Below the pieces are notes generated by a model. It made no database searches. It was not told the DNA's origin and saw nothing but the letters and a program-made list of their open reading frames with translations. A DNA stretch of 33,512 nt from IMG/VR virus record IMGVR_UViG_3300021226_000065, positions 1 to 33,512 of that record, one strand, 5' to 3'. Origin of the DNA: a virus. The translations under genes and the position numbers were made by a program. The number at the start of each line of letters is the position of its first letter. The first letter of the stretch is position 1. Positions 18,867-26,205 of the stretch are shown in pieces.

Positions 18867-19910
18867 TTACCACTCAATAATTACAATACCAGCCGTTCCA
18901 GCACTACCAGCAGATTGGGTACATAAATCGCCATAACCACCTCCACCACCAGCGCCCGGCCCACGGACAAACATTCCAAATCCTCCAGCATCTCCATTAC
19001 CATAACTTCCGCCTGCTGAAACATACATTTTTGAACTGCCAACTATACTAATATCTGCACCAGATGTGCTTCCACCACTACCACCACCATGTTGAGTAAT
19101 TCCAGCACTTCCACCATATCCTATGATTGTTGTAATAGTTTGTGTGCCAGATGCGACTTGAGAATTGCCACCACTACCACCATTGCTTCCAGCACCGCCA
19201 GCACTACCAGCAGAACCAACAGTAACTGATAAAGTATTTCCAGATGTTAGGCTTGTTAAATATTTAATAGCGCAACCACCGCCACCGCCACCACCTCCTC
19301 CTTGTGAAGATCCTCCAGCACCCCCGCCACCACCACCTTGAACTATGATTTTTAATGCTGTTACGCCAGTAGGAATTGTGAATGTTCCATTTGAAGTGAA
19401 TACTTGTGCATATAAACCACTTAATCCAGCAGGAAGTGCTGAAGATGCCCAAGTAGTTCCATTAGAAGTTAAAACATTTCCAGAACTGCCAGGCGCAACA
19501 GTTTGTAATGCGCTAGTCCCATTACCCAACAATACATTGTTTGCAGTCAAAGTAGCCGCACCAACACCACCTTGAGCAACAGTCAAAGGCGTTGTCAAAC
19601 CAGTAATTGAAGTAATATCTGAGTTAGCACCAGAAGCCGCCGCACCTAAATTAGTACGAGCATTTGCCGCAGTTGATGCACCAGTACCGCCATCAGCCAC
19701 AGCCAAGTCAGTAATACCAGTAATCGTGCCACCAACAATAGTCACAGAACCACTAAAAGTAGGACTATTTAAGTCTGCCTTGGTTGCAATAGCAGTCTGA
19801 ATGTTATTGAACTCAGTATCAATTTCAGTTCCCTTAACAATCTTTAAGGGGTTGCCAGTAGAAAGACTATCTTTACTTGCGAAATTGGTTGCTTTGGTGT
19901 AGTCTGTCAA
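18867..19910 (-). CDS. Tail fibre with glycine-rich tip (347 aa)
   Basis: The start codon is TTG at 19910, behind AAGGAGATATAGA. The N-terminus MTDYTKATNFASKDSLSTGN is a typical short virion-anchor domain. The middle (about 65-150) has repeats such as VADGGTGASTAANARTNLGA and VAQGGVGAATL. From about 168 comes the motif FTSNGTFTIPTGVTALKIIV, then a long glycine-rich region ending GTAGIVIIEW. Glycine-rich tips of this kind form host-receptor-binding surfaces in several phages. This is a likely receptor-binding protein. Confidence 0.82.
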   Translation of the reverse strand: MTDYTKATNFASKDSLSTGNPLKIVKGTEIDTEFNNIQTAIATKADLNSPTFSGSVTIVGGTITGITDLAVADGGTGASTAANARTNLGAAASGANSDITSITGLTTPLTVAQGGVGAATLTANNVLLGNGTSALQTVAPGSSGNVLTSNGTTWASSALPAGLSGLYAQVFTSNGTFTIPTGVTALKIIVQGGGGGGAGGSSQGGGGGGGGGCAIKYLTSLTSGNTLSVTVGSAGSAGGAGSNGGSGGNSQVASGTQTITTIIGYGGSAGITQHGGGSGGSTSGADISIVGSSKMYVSAGGSYGNGDAGGFGMFVRGPGAGGGGGYGDLCTQSAGSAGTAGIVIIEW

Positions 19911-19921
19911 TCTATATCTCC

Positions 19922-21469
19922 TTAAACAATCTTGCCATTTTTGGCGTGAATCTCAATCTTTTGGATACTCAACGCTAAGTTATTGATGTCCATCTCATAA
20001 CCAGTTTGAATAACCTTGCCCGAACCTGTTGGATAAACACTCAATGTCTGCAAAGCAACACCACCTGAGTATTCAGCAGTAGTATTGTATTCAGCAACAC
20101 CATAATATGAAACCCCTTGTGCGGGTATTTCAACCGATTGAGAGTAATAGTTTCCTGTGAAGTCATATCCCCACTTAAATGTCACATACTGGTTACTGCC
20201 ACCAATCACAACCACCTTGAGTTTCTTCAAAATAGACGAGACAGAAGGCGCACCAAGGTCAGTATGATTCGTAAAATACTGAAAGCGGTAGGTGGATGCG
20301 TTATCAAGATAGCCAGAATAGGTAGCAAGATAGCCCCCTTTTCCTATGTACAAAGTACCATCTTGTTTGGTCAGCAATGCTTTTGGCTCCATAGAGTCCC
20401 AAGAAGTAACCCTTGCCGCACCATCGGGCAGAGTTCCCTTCATATCAAAGCAGTAAACTGACTTTAAAACAGGCAAAGTCAACAAGTAGAACGCTTCTTT
20501 ACTGTTGTATACCGACTTAATGGTGGACAAAGTTTCACCTGCCACAGCAGAAATCAGGTCATTACGGACATTCTTAGACAAGTCACGCAATGGCATTGAC
20601 TTCTCTTGGATAGTTCTCAAGGCACTACGCACACCTGTGGAAGACAAAAAAATTAGGTCAGTACCTGTATAAGCCACAGAATCCCTAGCCACACATCCAA
20701 TGCCTGTGATGACATCTTGTAAAGACATGGTTGACGGGGTAGTTGCACCTTGGTAAACAAGAATGTTGTTCTTGCCAAAGATGAACAAAAAGCCGTTGTG
20801 TGCGCCCAAAGCGACAATTACATCGCCACCTCTAGGCCAAACAGTCGTGGTATCCAAAGTGCCAGCAGTACCTGAATTCCACTTGTTTGCCAACTTTGTA
20901 TCGCACCATTGAACTGTCAGTTTGTCAGTAGAAGTATCGGCTGTCCAAAGCCTTCCATAGGCACTTAGAGCCGTGTTTGCCAATTGAGCAGTACCTGCAT
21001 AGCCTGATAACTCACTAATGCGCCTGTAAGTCGTTGTAGACAGGGATGGGTCAAAAACTAGAGGATCATGCCCTGTTTGGAATAAGTAGAGTGCACCAGC
21101 CAAGGAAACCATCTGCCAATTGCTTGCAGTAATGGTCGGGGCTGTACCCCCTCCCCCATAGGTCAAAGTCACTATGGAAGTGCCACTTAACTTAAAGAGT
21201 TTGCTATTTCCCGCCATGATGGTGTAGGAAGTGGCATCAGCAGTCACCACCTCACCAATGGAAGTAATGTCATTGGTAGACAGGTCAGAATTCGTAGCAG
21301 AATTGACCTTTGTCCAACCTTTTCTTGCGCCAATACGACCATATTGGTCAATCACACAGTTATTTGCAATAAGAGCAAAGCCTTGAGCCAAGTCCAAAGA
21401 CGAGTCTTGGGTGTTCAACCCGTAAAAGCCTGGGGCTGTTATAGAAAAGGCTTGAATCGGTTGAGCCAT
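19922..21469 (-). CDS. Tail stabilisation protein, P22 gp10-like (515 aa), tentative
   Basis: The start overlaps the previous stop (TAATG). The N-terminus, with ITAPGFYGLNTQDSSLDLAQ (9-28), then ANNCVIDQYGRIGARKGWT, is the hallmark of a family often annotated as phage stabilisation or tail protein. The rest is beta-rich, with repeated blade-like segments (for example ALYLFQTGHDPLVFD and GFLFIFGKNNILVYQ) that suggest a propeller-like tail component. Its place directly after the adaptor gene fits P22-type tail assembly. The exact P22 equivalence is not proven. Confidence 0.68.
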   Translation of the reverse strand: MAQPIQAFSITAPGFYGLNTQDSSLDLAQGFALIANNCVIDQYGRIGARKGWTKVNSATNSDLSTNDITSIGEVVTADATSYTIMAGNSKLFKLSGTSIVTLTYGGGGTAPTITASNWQMVSLAGALYLFQTGHDPLVFDPSLSTTTYRRISELSGYAGTAQLANTALSAYGRLWTADTSTDKLTVQWCDTKLANKWNSGTAGTLDTTTVWPRGGDVIVALGAHNGFLFIFGKNNILVYQGATTPSTMSLQDVITGIGCVARDSVAYTGTDLIFLSSTGVRSALRTIQEKSMPLRDLSKNVRNDLISAVAGETLSTIKSVYNSKEAFYLLTLPVLKSVYCFDMKGTLPDGAARVTSWDSMEPKALLTKQDGTLYIGKGGYLATYSGYLDNASTYRFQYFTNHTDLGAPSVSSILKKLKVVVIGGSNQYVTFKWGYDFTGNYYSQSVEIPAQGVSYYGVAEYNTTAEYSGGVALQTLSVYPTGSGKVIQTGYEMDINNLALSIQKIEIHAKNGKIV

Positions 21470-22131
21470 TAAACCGCCTCAAATGTGTCGTTTTCAGGCG
21501 AACGAGCCAATTCCAAGGCAATCAGGTCAGACAATGCAGACTTGTATAGCGCATAGGCTTCTGAACTGGTCAATCCACCATCCTCGCCACGCTCCACCAA
21601 GGCACGAGCAAATGCACCTAAAACAACAGGCTCTTTTGCCAACAAAGTGGTAGATGAATCTGTGGAAAAGTCTGCTTCAGGAACGATCAGACTAAAACGG
21701 ATGCTATACACAGCGTCAGGAACAGGCCAGAAGTTAACCTTCATGTCGCCATTGGTGTCCACTCCTTGCATTGTGTAATACATTGGCAAACCCCGTGTAG
21801 GAGTTGGCGTTGTGTAATAGAAAGAATCGTAGTTTGCGTGTGAAAGTGGACTAAGTTGGTAAAAACTAGATGTATTGATTACATCCATAGTCTTGAAGCG
21901 AACACCTGCCCCTGTGATGCTATAACCAGCAGATTGTCCAACAGCAGTAGAAACAGTTATAGGGGTATTGAAGGCATCCCAGTCATAAGCATCAGACACC
22001 TGACGCTTTGCATCATTGACATACTTGCCAACAAGAGTAGAAACTGTGTTTTCGGCAACAGTTGTAACTTGTGGTTCACGCATACGAACCAACACATCAT
22101 TAACCAAATCTAAATAGGTAGGTAATGCCAT
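21469..22131 (-). CDS. Head-tail adaptor / tail accessory protein (220 aa), probable
   Basis: AAGGGAAGAAGTA precedes the ATG, which overlaps the previous stop. TYLDLVNDVLVRMREPQVTT then VGKYVNDAKRQVSDAYDWDA (48-67) is a helical N-terminus typical of adaptor proteins that sit under the portal. It is followed by beta segments and a final helical region with AYALYKSALSDLIALELA. Families of this type include P22 gp4-like and tail-tubular-A-like proteins. No gp4 lysozyme signature is seen. Confidence 0.68.
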   Translation of the reverse strand: MALPTYLDLVNDVLVRMREPQVTTVAENTVSTLVGKYVNDAKRQVSDAYDWDAFNTPITVSTAVGQSAGYSITGAGVRFKTMDVINTSSFYQLSPLSHANYDSFYYTTPTPTRGLPMYYTMQGVDTNGDMKVNFWPVPDAVYSIRFSLIVPEADFSTDSSTTLLAKEPVVLGAFARALVERGEDGGLTSSEAYALYKSALSDLIALELARSPENDTFEAV

Positions 22132-22415
22132 TACTTCTTCCCTTTATTTCTCGCAGAAATCGCTTTTGCTTTTGCCTTTGCGTCAGCCTTGGAGGAAGCC
22201 CCCCATGCCTTTAGAGAAAGAAGCAGTCTTGTCGGTTCACCATTCTTGTACTCAGGGCCACTCATGTTGCCCATCCGAGCCAAGAAACTCGCTCTCCTTG
22301 AAGAGTCGCCTGATTTTAACGGAGATTTTAGGTTTAGTCCTTCAGTTCTTTTATAAAACTGCCGACCAGCCTCATTAAGTCCGCCTTTTGGATTCTGGTA
22401 TTTTTTTAAGACCAT
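22131..22415 (-). CDS. DUF6321-like basic phage protein (94 aa)
   Basis: AAAGGATAGATCAAA precedes the ATG. KGGLNEAGRQFYKRTEGLNL (10-29) and SRRASFLARMGNMSGPEYKN (39-58), followed by GEPTRLLLSLKAWG, match the pattern I associate with DUF6321. The C-terminal 25 residues are almost only A and K. It is strongly basic and may bind DNA. It overlaps the HNH gene by 10 bases. Confidence 0.75.
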   Translation of the reverse strand: MVLKKYQNPKGGLNEAGRQFYKRTEGLNLKSPLKSGDSSRRASFLARMGNMSGPEYKNGEPTRLLLSLKAWGASSKADAKAKAKAISARNKGKK

Positions 22416-23026
22416 TTTGATCTATCCTTTAAGTTTATCCCAGATTGCAACGGGGCCACAATAGCAAAATCAAAATTAACACCTGTCCTCAGTCTTCGCA
22501 TCAAAGTGCTTGGCTTAAGGTTAACCATTTTTGCAATTTCACTCATTGATCTGTATGAGCCATCATAAAAATACTTATCCTTATTAGGATCAAGTTTTTC
22601 ATGCTCAAAAGGACTTCCGTAAAGTTTATTTGCCTTCCAAAGTCTTTTGTATGGGATATTTAACTTTCTTGAAATTTCAGAAATTGTTAAGTTTTCCCCA
22701 TTTAATAGGTATCTTTTTGTATTGCGCCTATTGTTTGCCTGTTCTATGTTAGTAGCCCATTTAACATTTTCTGGGTAATAACCTTTGTTGACATCAATTC
22801 TGTCTAATGAATATTCTTTAGATGGTCTTAATCCAACATCATTTATAAACTCATAGAAACCAGATTCACCATGCCATTGGTGACAAACATCTATTCCACG
22901 ATTCCCGTAATTTTTGTAATCAGGTGAGTTTTTTGCATAACAGCGATAAAAAAGATGCTTCCAAGTGCCATGTGAAAGAACTAATTTTTCTACAGTTTCT
23001 TTATCTAGGCACTCTTTAATTTTCAT
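22406..23026 (-). CDS. HNH homing-type endonuclease with NUMOD-like repeats (206 aa)
   Basis: A GTG at 23029 is possible, but AAAAAGGTGAAGTG followed by ATG at 23026 fits better. HGTWKHLFYRCYAKNSPDYK, YGNRGIDVCHQW and FINDVGLRPSKEYSLDRIDV lead into GYYPENVKWATNIEQANNRR, the conserved core of phage HNH endonucleases. Two C-terminal repeats (LTISEISRKLNIPYKRLWK and RSMSEIAKMVNLKPSTLMRR) look like NUMOD1 DNA-binding modules. Free-standing enzymes of this kind spread by cutting related genomes. It is AT-richer by eye than its neighbours, consistent with insertion into the structural operon. Confidence 0.88.
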   Translation of the reverse strand: MKIKECLDKETVEKLVLSHGTWKHLFYRCYAKNSPDYKNYGNRGIDVCHQWHGESGFYEFINDVGLRPSKEYSLDRIDVNKGYYPENVKWATNIEQANNRRNTKRYLLNGENLTISEISRKLNIPYKRLWKANKLYGSPFEHEKLDPNKDKYFYDGSYRSMSEIAKMVNLKPSTLMRRLRTGVNFDFAIVAPLQSGINLKDRSKWS

Positions 23027-23136
23027 CACTTCACCTTTTTGGGTTTCTTCGCAGTTTTAGCAGATTGAATAAATGCTTGAGCAGTTGGCGCACCTTTGCT
23101 AGCATGAATGTTTGCATAAAGTCCCTGTTTTGCCAT
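23026..23136 (-). CDS. Short basic phage protein (36 aa)
   Basis: ATG at 23136, one base after the preceding stop; TGA overlaps the HNH start. MAKQGLYANIHASKGAPTAQ then AFIQSAKTAKKPKKVK. In related phages this type of protein is usually longer, with a block like 'KRIAAGSGEKMRKPG' between 'NIHA' and 'KGAPTAQAF'. Here that block is absent, giving a short form. The function is unknown. Confidence 0.7.
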   Translation of the reverse strand: MAKQGLYANIHASKGAPTAQAFIQSAKTAKKPKKVK

Positions 23137-23137
23137 G

Positions 23138-23302
23138 TCAATACTTCTTTTTTGCCTTGCTCATGCCTGCCTCTGATAAGGCAATAGCCACGGCTTGCTT
23201 TTGAGACTTGACAACAGGGCCTTTCTTAGAGCCAGAGTGCAGTTTGCCTGCCTTGTACTCTTTCATAACCTTGCCAACTTTAGCCATTTTAGGTGCTTTC
23301 AT
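23138..23302 (-). CDS. DUF6496-like basic phage protein (54 aa)
   Basis: ATG at 23302, TGA at 23138. MKAPKMAKVGKVMKEYKAGK then LHSGSKKGPVVKSQKQAVAI and ALSEAGMSKAKKKY. The 'KVMxEYKxGKLHSGS' and 'KSxKQAxAIALSEAGMS' phrases are those of DUF6496, common in small phage and bacterial proteins. It is strongly basic. A nucleic-acid-related role is only a guess. Confidence 0.78.
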   Translation of the reverse strand: MKAPKMAKVGKVMKEYKAGKLHSGSKKGPVVKSQKQAVAIALSEAGMSKAKKKY

Positions 23303-23311
23303 GGTTTCTCC

Positions 23312-23596
23312 TTAGTAAAGAACTTTGGCGGTGATAGTGCCTGACACATAAACTGTACAGTTAGCACGAATATATTTAGGGCAATTTGCAACAGTAATCA
23401 ATCCATCGGCAGTCAATGCTGAACCAAGAGTTGACCAGTTAGTGCCATCAATACTGCCTTGGAAAACAACAGTAGCACTTGTAATGCCTGAAACTTGGAA
23501 AAATACTGGTTGACCACCATCAACCTGAACAGATGATGATGCCCCTGTTGCAGTTACTGCGTTTAACAGGGTTTTTGCGGCTGATAATGAACTCAT
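23312..23596 (-). CDS. Small beta-rich structural-type protein (94 aa)
   Basis: AAGGAAAAACC precedes the ATG. After a helix SSLSAAKTLLNAVTATGA the protein is beta-rich: GGQPVFFQVSGITSATVVFQ and SIDGTNWSTLGSALT, then YIRANCTVYVSGTITAKVLY. This resembles immunoglobulin-like or jelly-roll decorations found on virions ('GSIDGTNW' is a frequent phrase). The role as a virion decoration is inferred. Confidence 0.7.
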   Translation of the reverse strand: MSSLSAAKTLLNAVTATGASSSVQVDGGQPVFFQVSGITSATVVFQGSIDGTNWSTLGSALTADGLITVANCPKYIRANCTVYVSGTITAKVLY

Positions 23597-23605
23597 GGTT
23601 TTTCC

Positions 23606-23974
23606 TTACTGAAGGGTAAGTTGATAAAGGGTGTTCTGATACAAGCCAACAACTTCGTCAATGACGTTATGCAAAGCAGTCTCAGTACGGGGAACGATCT
23701 GTTGGCGGTTAGCCTCAATCCACTCCATTTGCTGACGCAAGACCTCAGACACAGTACCTTTGTACTTGTTGGTCACATAAGGAATATCCAAACGGATGGA
23801 ATAACGACCCTGATACTGTTGAGCAAAGTCGTCTGCCAAAGGAATGATGCCTTCATAGAACTCATTGAGAGTCTTGTGTTCAGCAAAAGATAGGGTTTTT
23901 AAGTGGATGCGGTGGGTTATCTCTCTCGCAAGGAACAATGTTCCTACAAATTCACCTGCTGTATTGTTTGCCAT
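23606..23974 (-). CDS. DUF5856-like phage protein (122 aa)
   Basis: Two ATGs (23980 and 23974) lie close together. AAGGA sits six bases before the second and overlaps the first, so I prefer 23974 (MANNTAGEFVGTLFLAREIT). The helical protein has HRIHLKTLSFAEHKTLNEFY and IPLADDFAQQYQGRYSIRLD, phrases typical of DUF5856. It contains several histidines in helices, but no proven activity. Confidence 0.75.
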   Translation of the reverse strand: MANNTAGEFVGTLFLAREITHRIHLKTLSFAEHKTLNEFYEGIIPLADDFAQQYQGRYSIRLDIPYVTNKYKGTVSEVLRQQMEWIEANRQQIVPRTETALHNVIDEVVGLYQNTLYQLTLQ

Positions 23975-23976
23975 TC

Positions 23977-24387
23977 TCATTCCTTAGTTATTGGGCCACC
24001 CGATTTCCATGCGTTACAGGTGCGCTTGGCGGCACAAGTAAAGTGGAAAAGTTCACAAAATCCTAGATTTGCCGCATCAATAAACTGCTGATCGTAGGAC
24101 AACTCTTTCTCAGAAGCGTTCATAGACTCTAAGCCACCCTTGATACACTCCATCATCTTTGGAGTTTGGATAAATGCGGCACAGTTGCCACAACGCATAT
24201 CCATAATATCTTTGGTGGGGGCTTTGTACATCTTGGCCTTCTTTAGCCAAAACGCATGATTAGCATCGTTTGGATTGGGAGGGCCATATCCATACTCTTT
24301 GAAAGCATGGTTTCTGTTCTTTAAATTGGTAGAAACATCCTGAGTTGCCACAGGACACACATTTCCTGACAGCATCCCTTGTTTCAT
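23977..24387 (-). CDS. Cysteine-rich phage protein, possible Fe-S or zinc binder (136 aa)
   Basis: The frame is open to 24456, but the ATGA overlap with the preceding stop and GGAAAGG upstream place the start at 24387 (MKQGMLSGNVCPVATQDVST). The C-terminal half carries CGNCAAF (about 66-72), a later C after KMME, then GFCELFHFTCAAKRTCNAW. With about eight cysteines in a HiPIP-like arrangement it may hold a metal cluster. Its neighbours are structural genes; the role is unknown. Confidence 0.75.
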   Translation of the reverse strand: MKQGMLSGNVCPVATQDVSTNLKNRNHAFKEYGYGPPNPNDANHAFWLKKAKMYKAPTKDIMDMRCGNCAAFIQTPKMMECIKGGLESMNASEKELSYDQQFIDAANLGFCELFHFTCAAKRTCNAWKSGGPITKE

Positions 24388-24590
24388 CGCAATACCTTTC
24401 CACCAATAAAGGTGATAAGACCACCAATTGCCGAGGCGATCATCATGCCAGTCCAAAAGCCACCCTTGGACTTGTTTGCCAACTCAAGCAAAGACTTGAC
24501 ATCGTTAGCCAACTGATGAACTTCGGTCTGCAAAGCCTCAACTTGGGCTTCTAATTTACCGAACTCTCGTGCACTAATATCGTCTGTCAT
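24384..24590 (-). CDS. Coiled-coil protein with C-terminal membrane helix (68 aa)
   Basis: It starts in an ATGA overlap. Residues 7-40 (FGKLEAQVEALQTEVHQLAN then VKSLLELANKSK) form a heptad coiled coil. Residues 44-66 (GFWTGMMIASAIGGLITFIG) form a membrane helix. This resembles XhlA/holin-associated proteins or a second lysis-type membrane protein placed away from the lysis cassette. Other roles cannot be excluded. Confidence 0.7.
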   Translation of the reverse strand: MTDDISAREFGKLEAQVEALQTEVHQLANDVKSLLELANKSKGGFWTGMMIASAIGGLITFIGGKVLR

Positions 24591-24787
24591 AACAATTGTT
24601 CCTTACGGGGTCTTCCCATAGGTTTCTTCAATGTGATGGTATGCCTTGTTCCATCTTCTTTGACATCCTCAACAACAATTGAGGTGTCCACAAGTTGATA
24701 CTCATGGTGACGTTTCATCTCGTCTATGTCATGTTGCGCTGTGAATTCAACCACAGTTCCGCTTCTGATGCATTTGAACAAAGCCAT
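24587..24787 (-). CDS. Small phage protein of unknown function (66 aa)
   Basis: TAGGAATAAAA precedes the ATG. MALFKCIRSGTVVEFTAQHD then MKRHHEYQLVDTSIVVEDVK and a basic end KKPMGRPRKEQLL. The GRPRK motif is an AT-hook-like DNA-binding element. The N-terminal part resembles short phage proteins ('FxxxGNVVEFxxxxDIxxMRxHPEY'). The function is unknown. Confidence 0.72.
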   Translation of the reverse strand: MALFKCIRSGTVVEFTAQHDIDEMKRHHEYQLVDTSIVVEDVKEDGTRHTITLKKPMGRPRKEQLL

Positions 24788-24804
24788 TTTTATTCCTAAT
24801 AGAG

Positions 24805-24824
24805 AAAAGGGGGACTAGCCCCCT
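24805..24824 (-). terminator. Intrinsic terminator after the decoration-like gene
   Basis: On the minus strand AGGGGG-CTAGT-CCCCCT (24824 to 24808) is followed by TTTTCTCT. It lies in the 41-base gap between the 108-residue virion gene and the next gene, and probably reduces downstream expression. Confidence 0.7.
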
Positions 24825-24828
24825 CTCC

Positions 24829-25155
24829 TTAAACGATCAAACGACCGACAACTACGCGAATTTTGCAAGACGCTAAGTCGACAGTACCACCTGATTCGTT
24901 CTGAACACGCAAGGAAACCACATCAGCGGCACTTACATATCCAGTTACAGTCATGCCAGCCTCGCTGACAGCAAAAGAGCAACCAAGAACCATGTCACCC
25001 AAGGCAACGCCTGGGACAGCAATCGTATCGGTTTCACCTGCACCATCAACTAAAGAGCCAGCGTCAAGAGTTGCAGTAACAACCCAAGTATCACTAAACA
25101 TTCCACGGAATTGATCGTTACCTCTACGTGAGGTAATTGAGGAAGCGGCGGCCAT
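24829..25155 (-). CDS. Small virion protein, possible capsid decoration (108 aa)
   Basis: TTAGGAGAAAAAT precedes the ATG. MAAASSITSRRGNDQFRGMF is followed by a beta-rich body (VVTATLDAGSLVDGAGETDT, then VALGDMVLGCSFAVSEAGMT). It lies directly after the major capsid gene and is bracketed by two intrinsic terminators, as expected for a highly expressed small structural protein. Decoration or head-fibre function is inferred. Confidence 0.7.
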   Translation of the reverse strand: MAAASSITSRRGNDQFRGMFSDTWVVTATLDAGSLVDGAGETDTIAVPGVALGDMVLGCSFAVSEAGMTVTGYVSAADVVSLRVQNESGGTVDLASCKIRVVVGRLIV

Positions 25156-25174
25156 ATTTTTCTCCTAATTAAGT

Positions 25175-25201
25175 TAAAAAAGTCCCCCCAGTTACGGGGG
25201 G
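25175..25201 (-). terminator. Intrinsic terminator after the major capsid gene
   Basis: On the minus strand CCCCCC-GTAACT-GGGGGG (25201 to 25184) is followed by A, C and then TTTTTT. The strong stem lies between the capsid stop at 25213 and the next start at 25155. It may be partial, which would set capsid mRNA above downstream mRNA. Confidence 0.8.
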
Positions 25202-25212
25202 CGCAACTGCAA

Positions 25213-26184
25213 TTAGGCTGGTACTGCCAAAGCAAATGCAGATGAGGACTTAGCCGCACCAACAGTAGCCGCTGTACGCAAGGCTTGAACGCCATACAGA
25301 GTGTCAGAAGTAAACAATGTACCGAGGTACTCTTGCTTGTACTGAGTCTGAGCACGAACTGCTTGTTGTTCAACCAGAACCATAGACTCTTTGTGACCCA
25401 TCAAAGCGATGCGGTCAGTCTGAGTGTTGCCATAACCCACATCAGCGTTAGAAGTAACAAACACGGGGATGCCGTACAAGTTACCGATTTCGCCATTGCG
25501 GATAGCATCGCCATTACCGACAAATGCTTGTTCGGTGTAACGAGCCAAGCCCATCAAAGTGTTACGGCTTGAGGGTGGGATGATGAAGAAGCGACCATCC
25601 ATTGGAGTGTCGTTGTCATCAAGACGTTGGATAGTGCGACGAATAGCGGCATCAGTCAAAGCAGAAGCATTTGAAGATGCGCTGTTATAAGCAGTAGTGC
25701 CGTCACCACCGATGTAGGCTTTAGTAGTGCTGTTAGAAGTTGCATAGTCGTCTGTACCAACTGTTGCACCATTGAAGGCACGACCCAATTGGATCAAGTC
25801 GGTGTCAACTTGTTTAGCCAAAGCGTAACCTGCGTCACCTGTGTAGAAGTTGCGGAGGCTGTTCAATGCCTGTGCTTCCACGATGTCTTCGATCAAGCGG
25901 CTATATTCATAGTGCTTGTTGATAGACACTTGGACTTCTGACTCGGTATTAACGATCAGGGTAACTGCGTTTGTTGCGCCTTTAGCAGAAGCAGAACCAC
26001 GGACAGGGGCTGGAATGTGAACTGTGTCACCTTTCTTGCCCTTGAAGTTCATCTTCATAACTAAGTTTGCCAAAACCAAGTTCTTTTTGTAAGCGGCAAT
26101 AATCTCATCCGACCAAATTTCGGGGATGAAGTTAGCCGCTGAAGTTACAGTCGTATTATTTGCGGGGGAAAATGCTGTTGCCAT
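25213..26184 (-). CDS. Major capsid protein (323 aa)
   Basis: TTGGAGAAATAAC precedes the ATG. FIPEIWSDEIIAAYKKNLVL (18-37) and MKMNFKGKKGDTVHIPAPVR (43-62), then EVQVSINKHYEYSRLIEDIV, form the N-terminal part of HK97-fold coat proteins. DGRFFIIPPSSRNTLMGLAR (about 195-214) and GIPVFVTSNA match the central part of such proteins. The gene follows the scaffold gene and precedes a decoration-like protein, the expected head-gene order. At 323 residues it fits phage coat proteins without a fused protease or scaffold domain. Confidence 0.88.
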   Translation of the reverse strand: MATAFSPANNTTVTSAANFIPEIWSDEIIAAYKKNLVLANLVMKMNFKGKKGDTVHIPAPVRGSASAKGATNAVTLIVNTESEVQVSINKHYEYSRLIEDIVEAQALNSLRNFYTGDAGYALAKQVDTDLIQLGRAFNGATVGTDDYATSNSTTKAYIGGDGTTAYNSASSNASALTDAAIRRTIQRLDDNDTPMDGRFFIIPPSSRNTLMGLARYTEQAFVGNGDAIRNGEIGNLYGIPVFVTSNADVGYGNTQTDRIALMGHKESMVLVEQQAVRAQTQYKQEYLGTLFTSDTLYGVQALRTAATVGAAKSSSAFALAVPA

Positions 26185-26205
26185 GTTATTTCTCCAAGAT
26201 TAAAG

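Noticed and set aside
19264-19452. Minus-strand frame rich in W and R
   Set aside because: Shifted-frame shadow of the glycine codons of the fibre tip.
22406-23026. Integrase or transposase as the mobile gene
   Set aside because: The motifs are those of an HNH endonuclease; no tyrosine- or serine-recombinase signature is seen here or elsewhere in the window.
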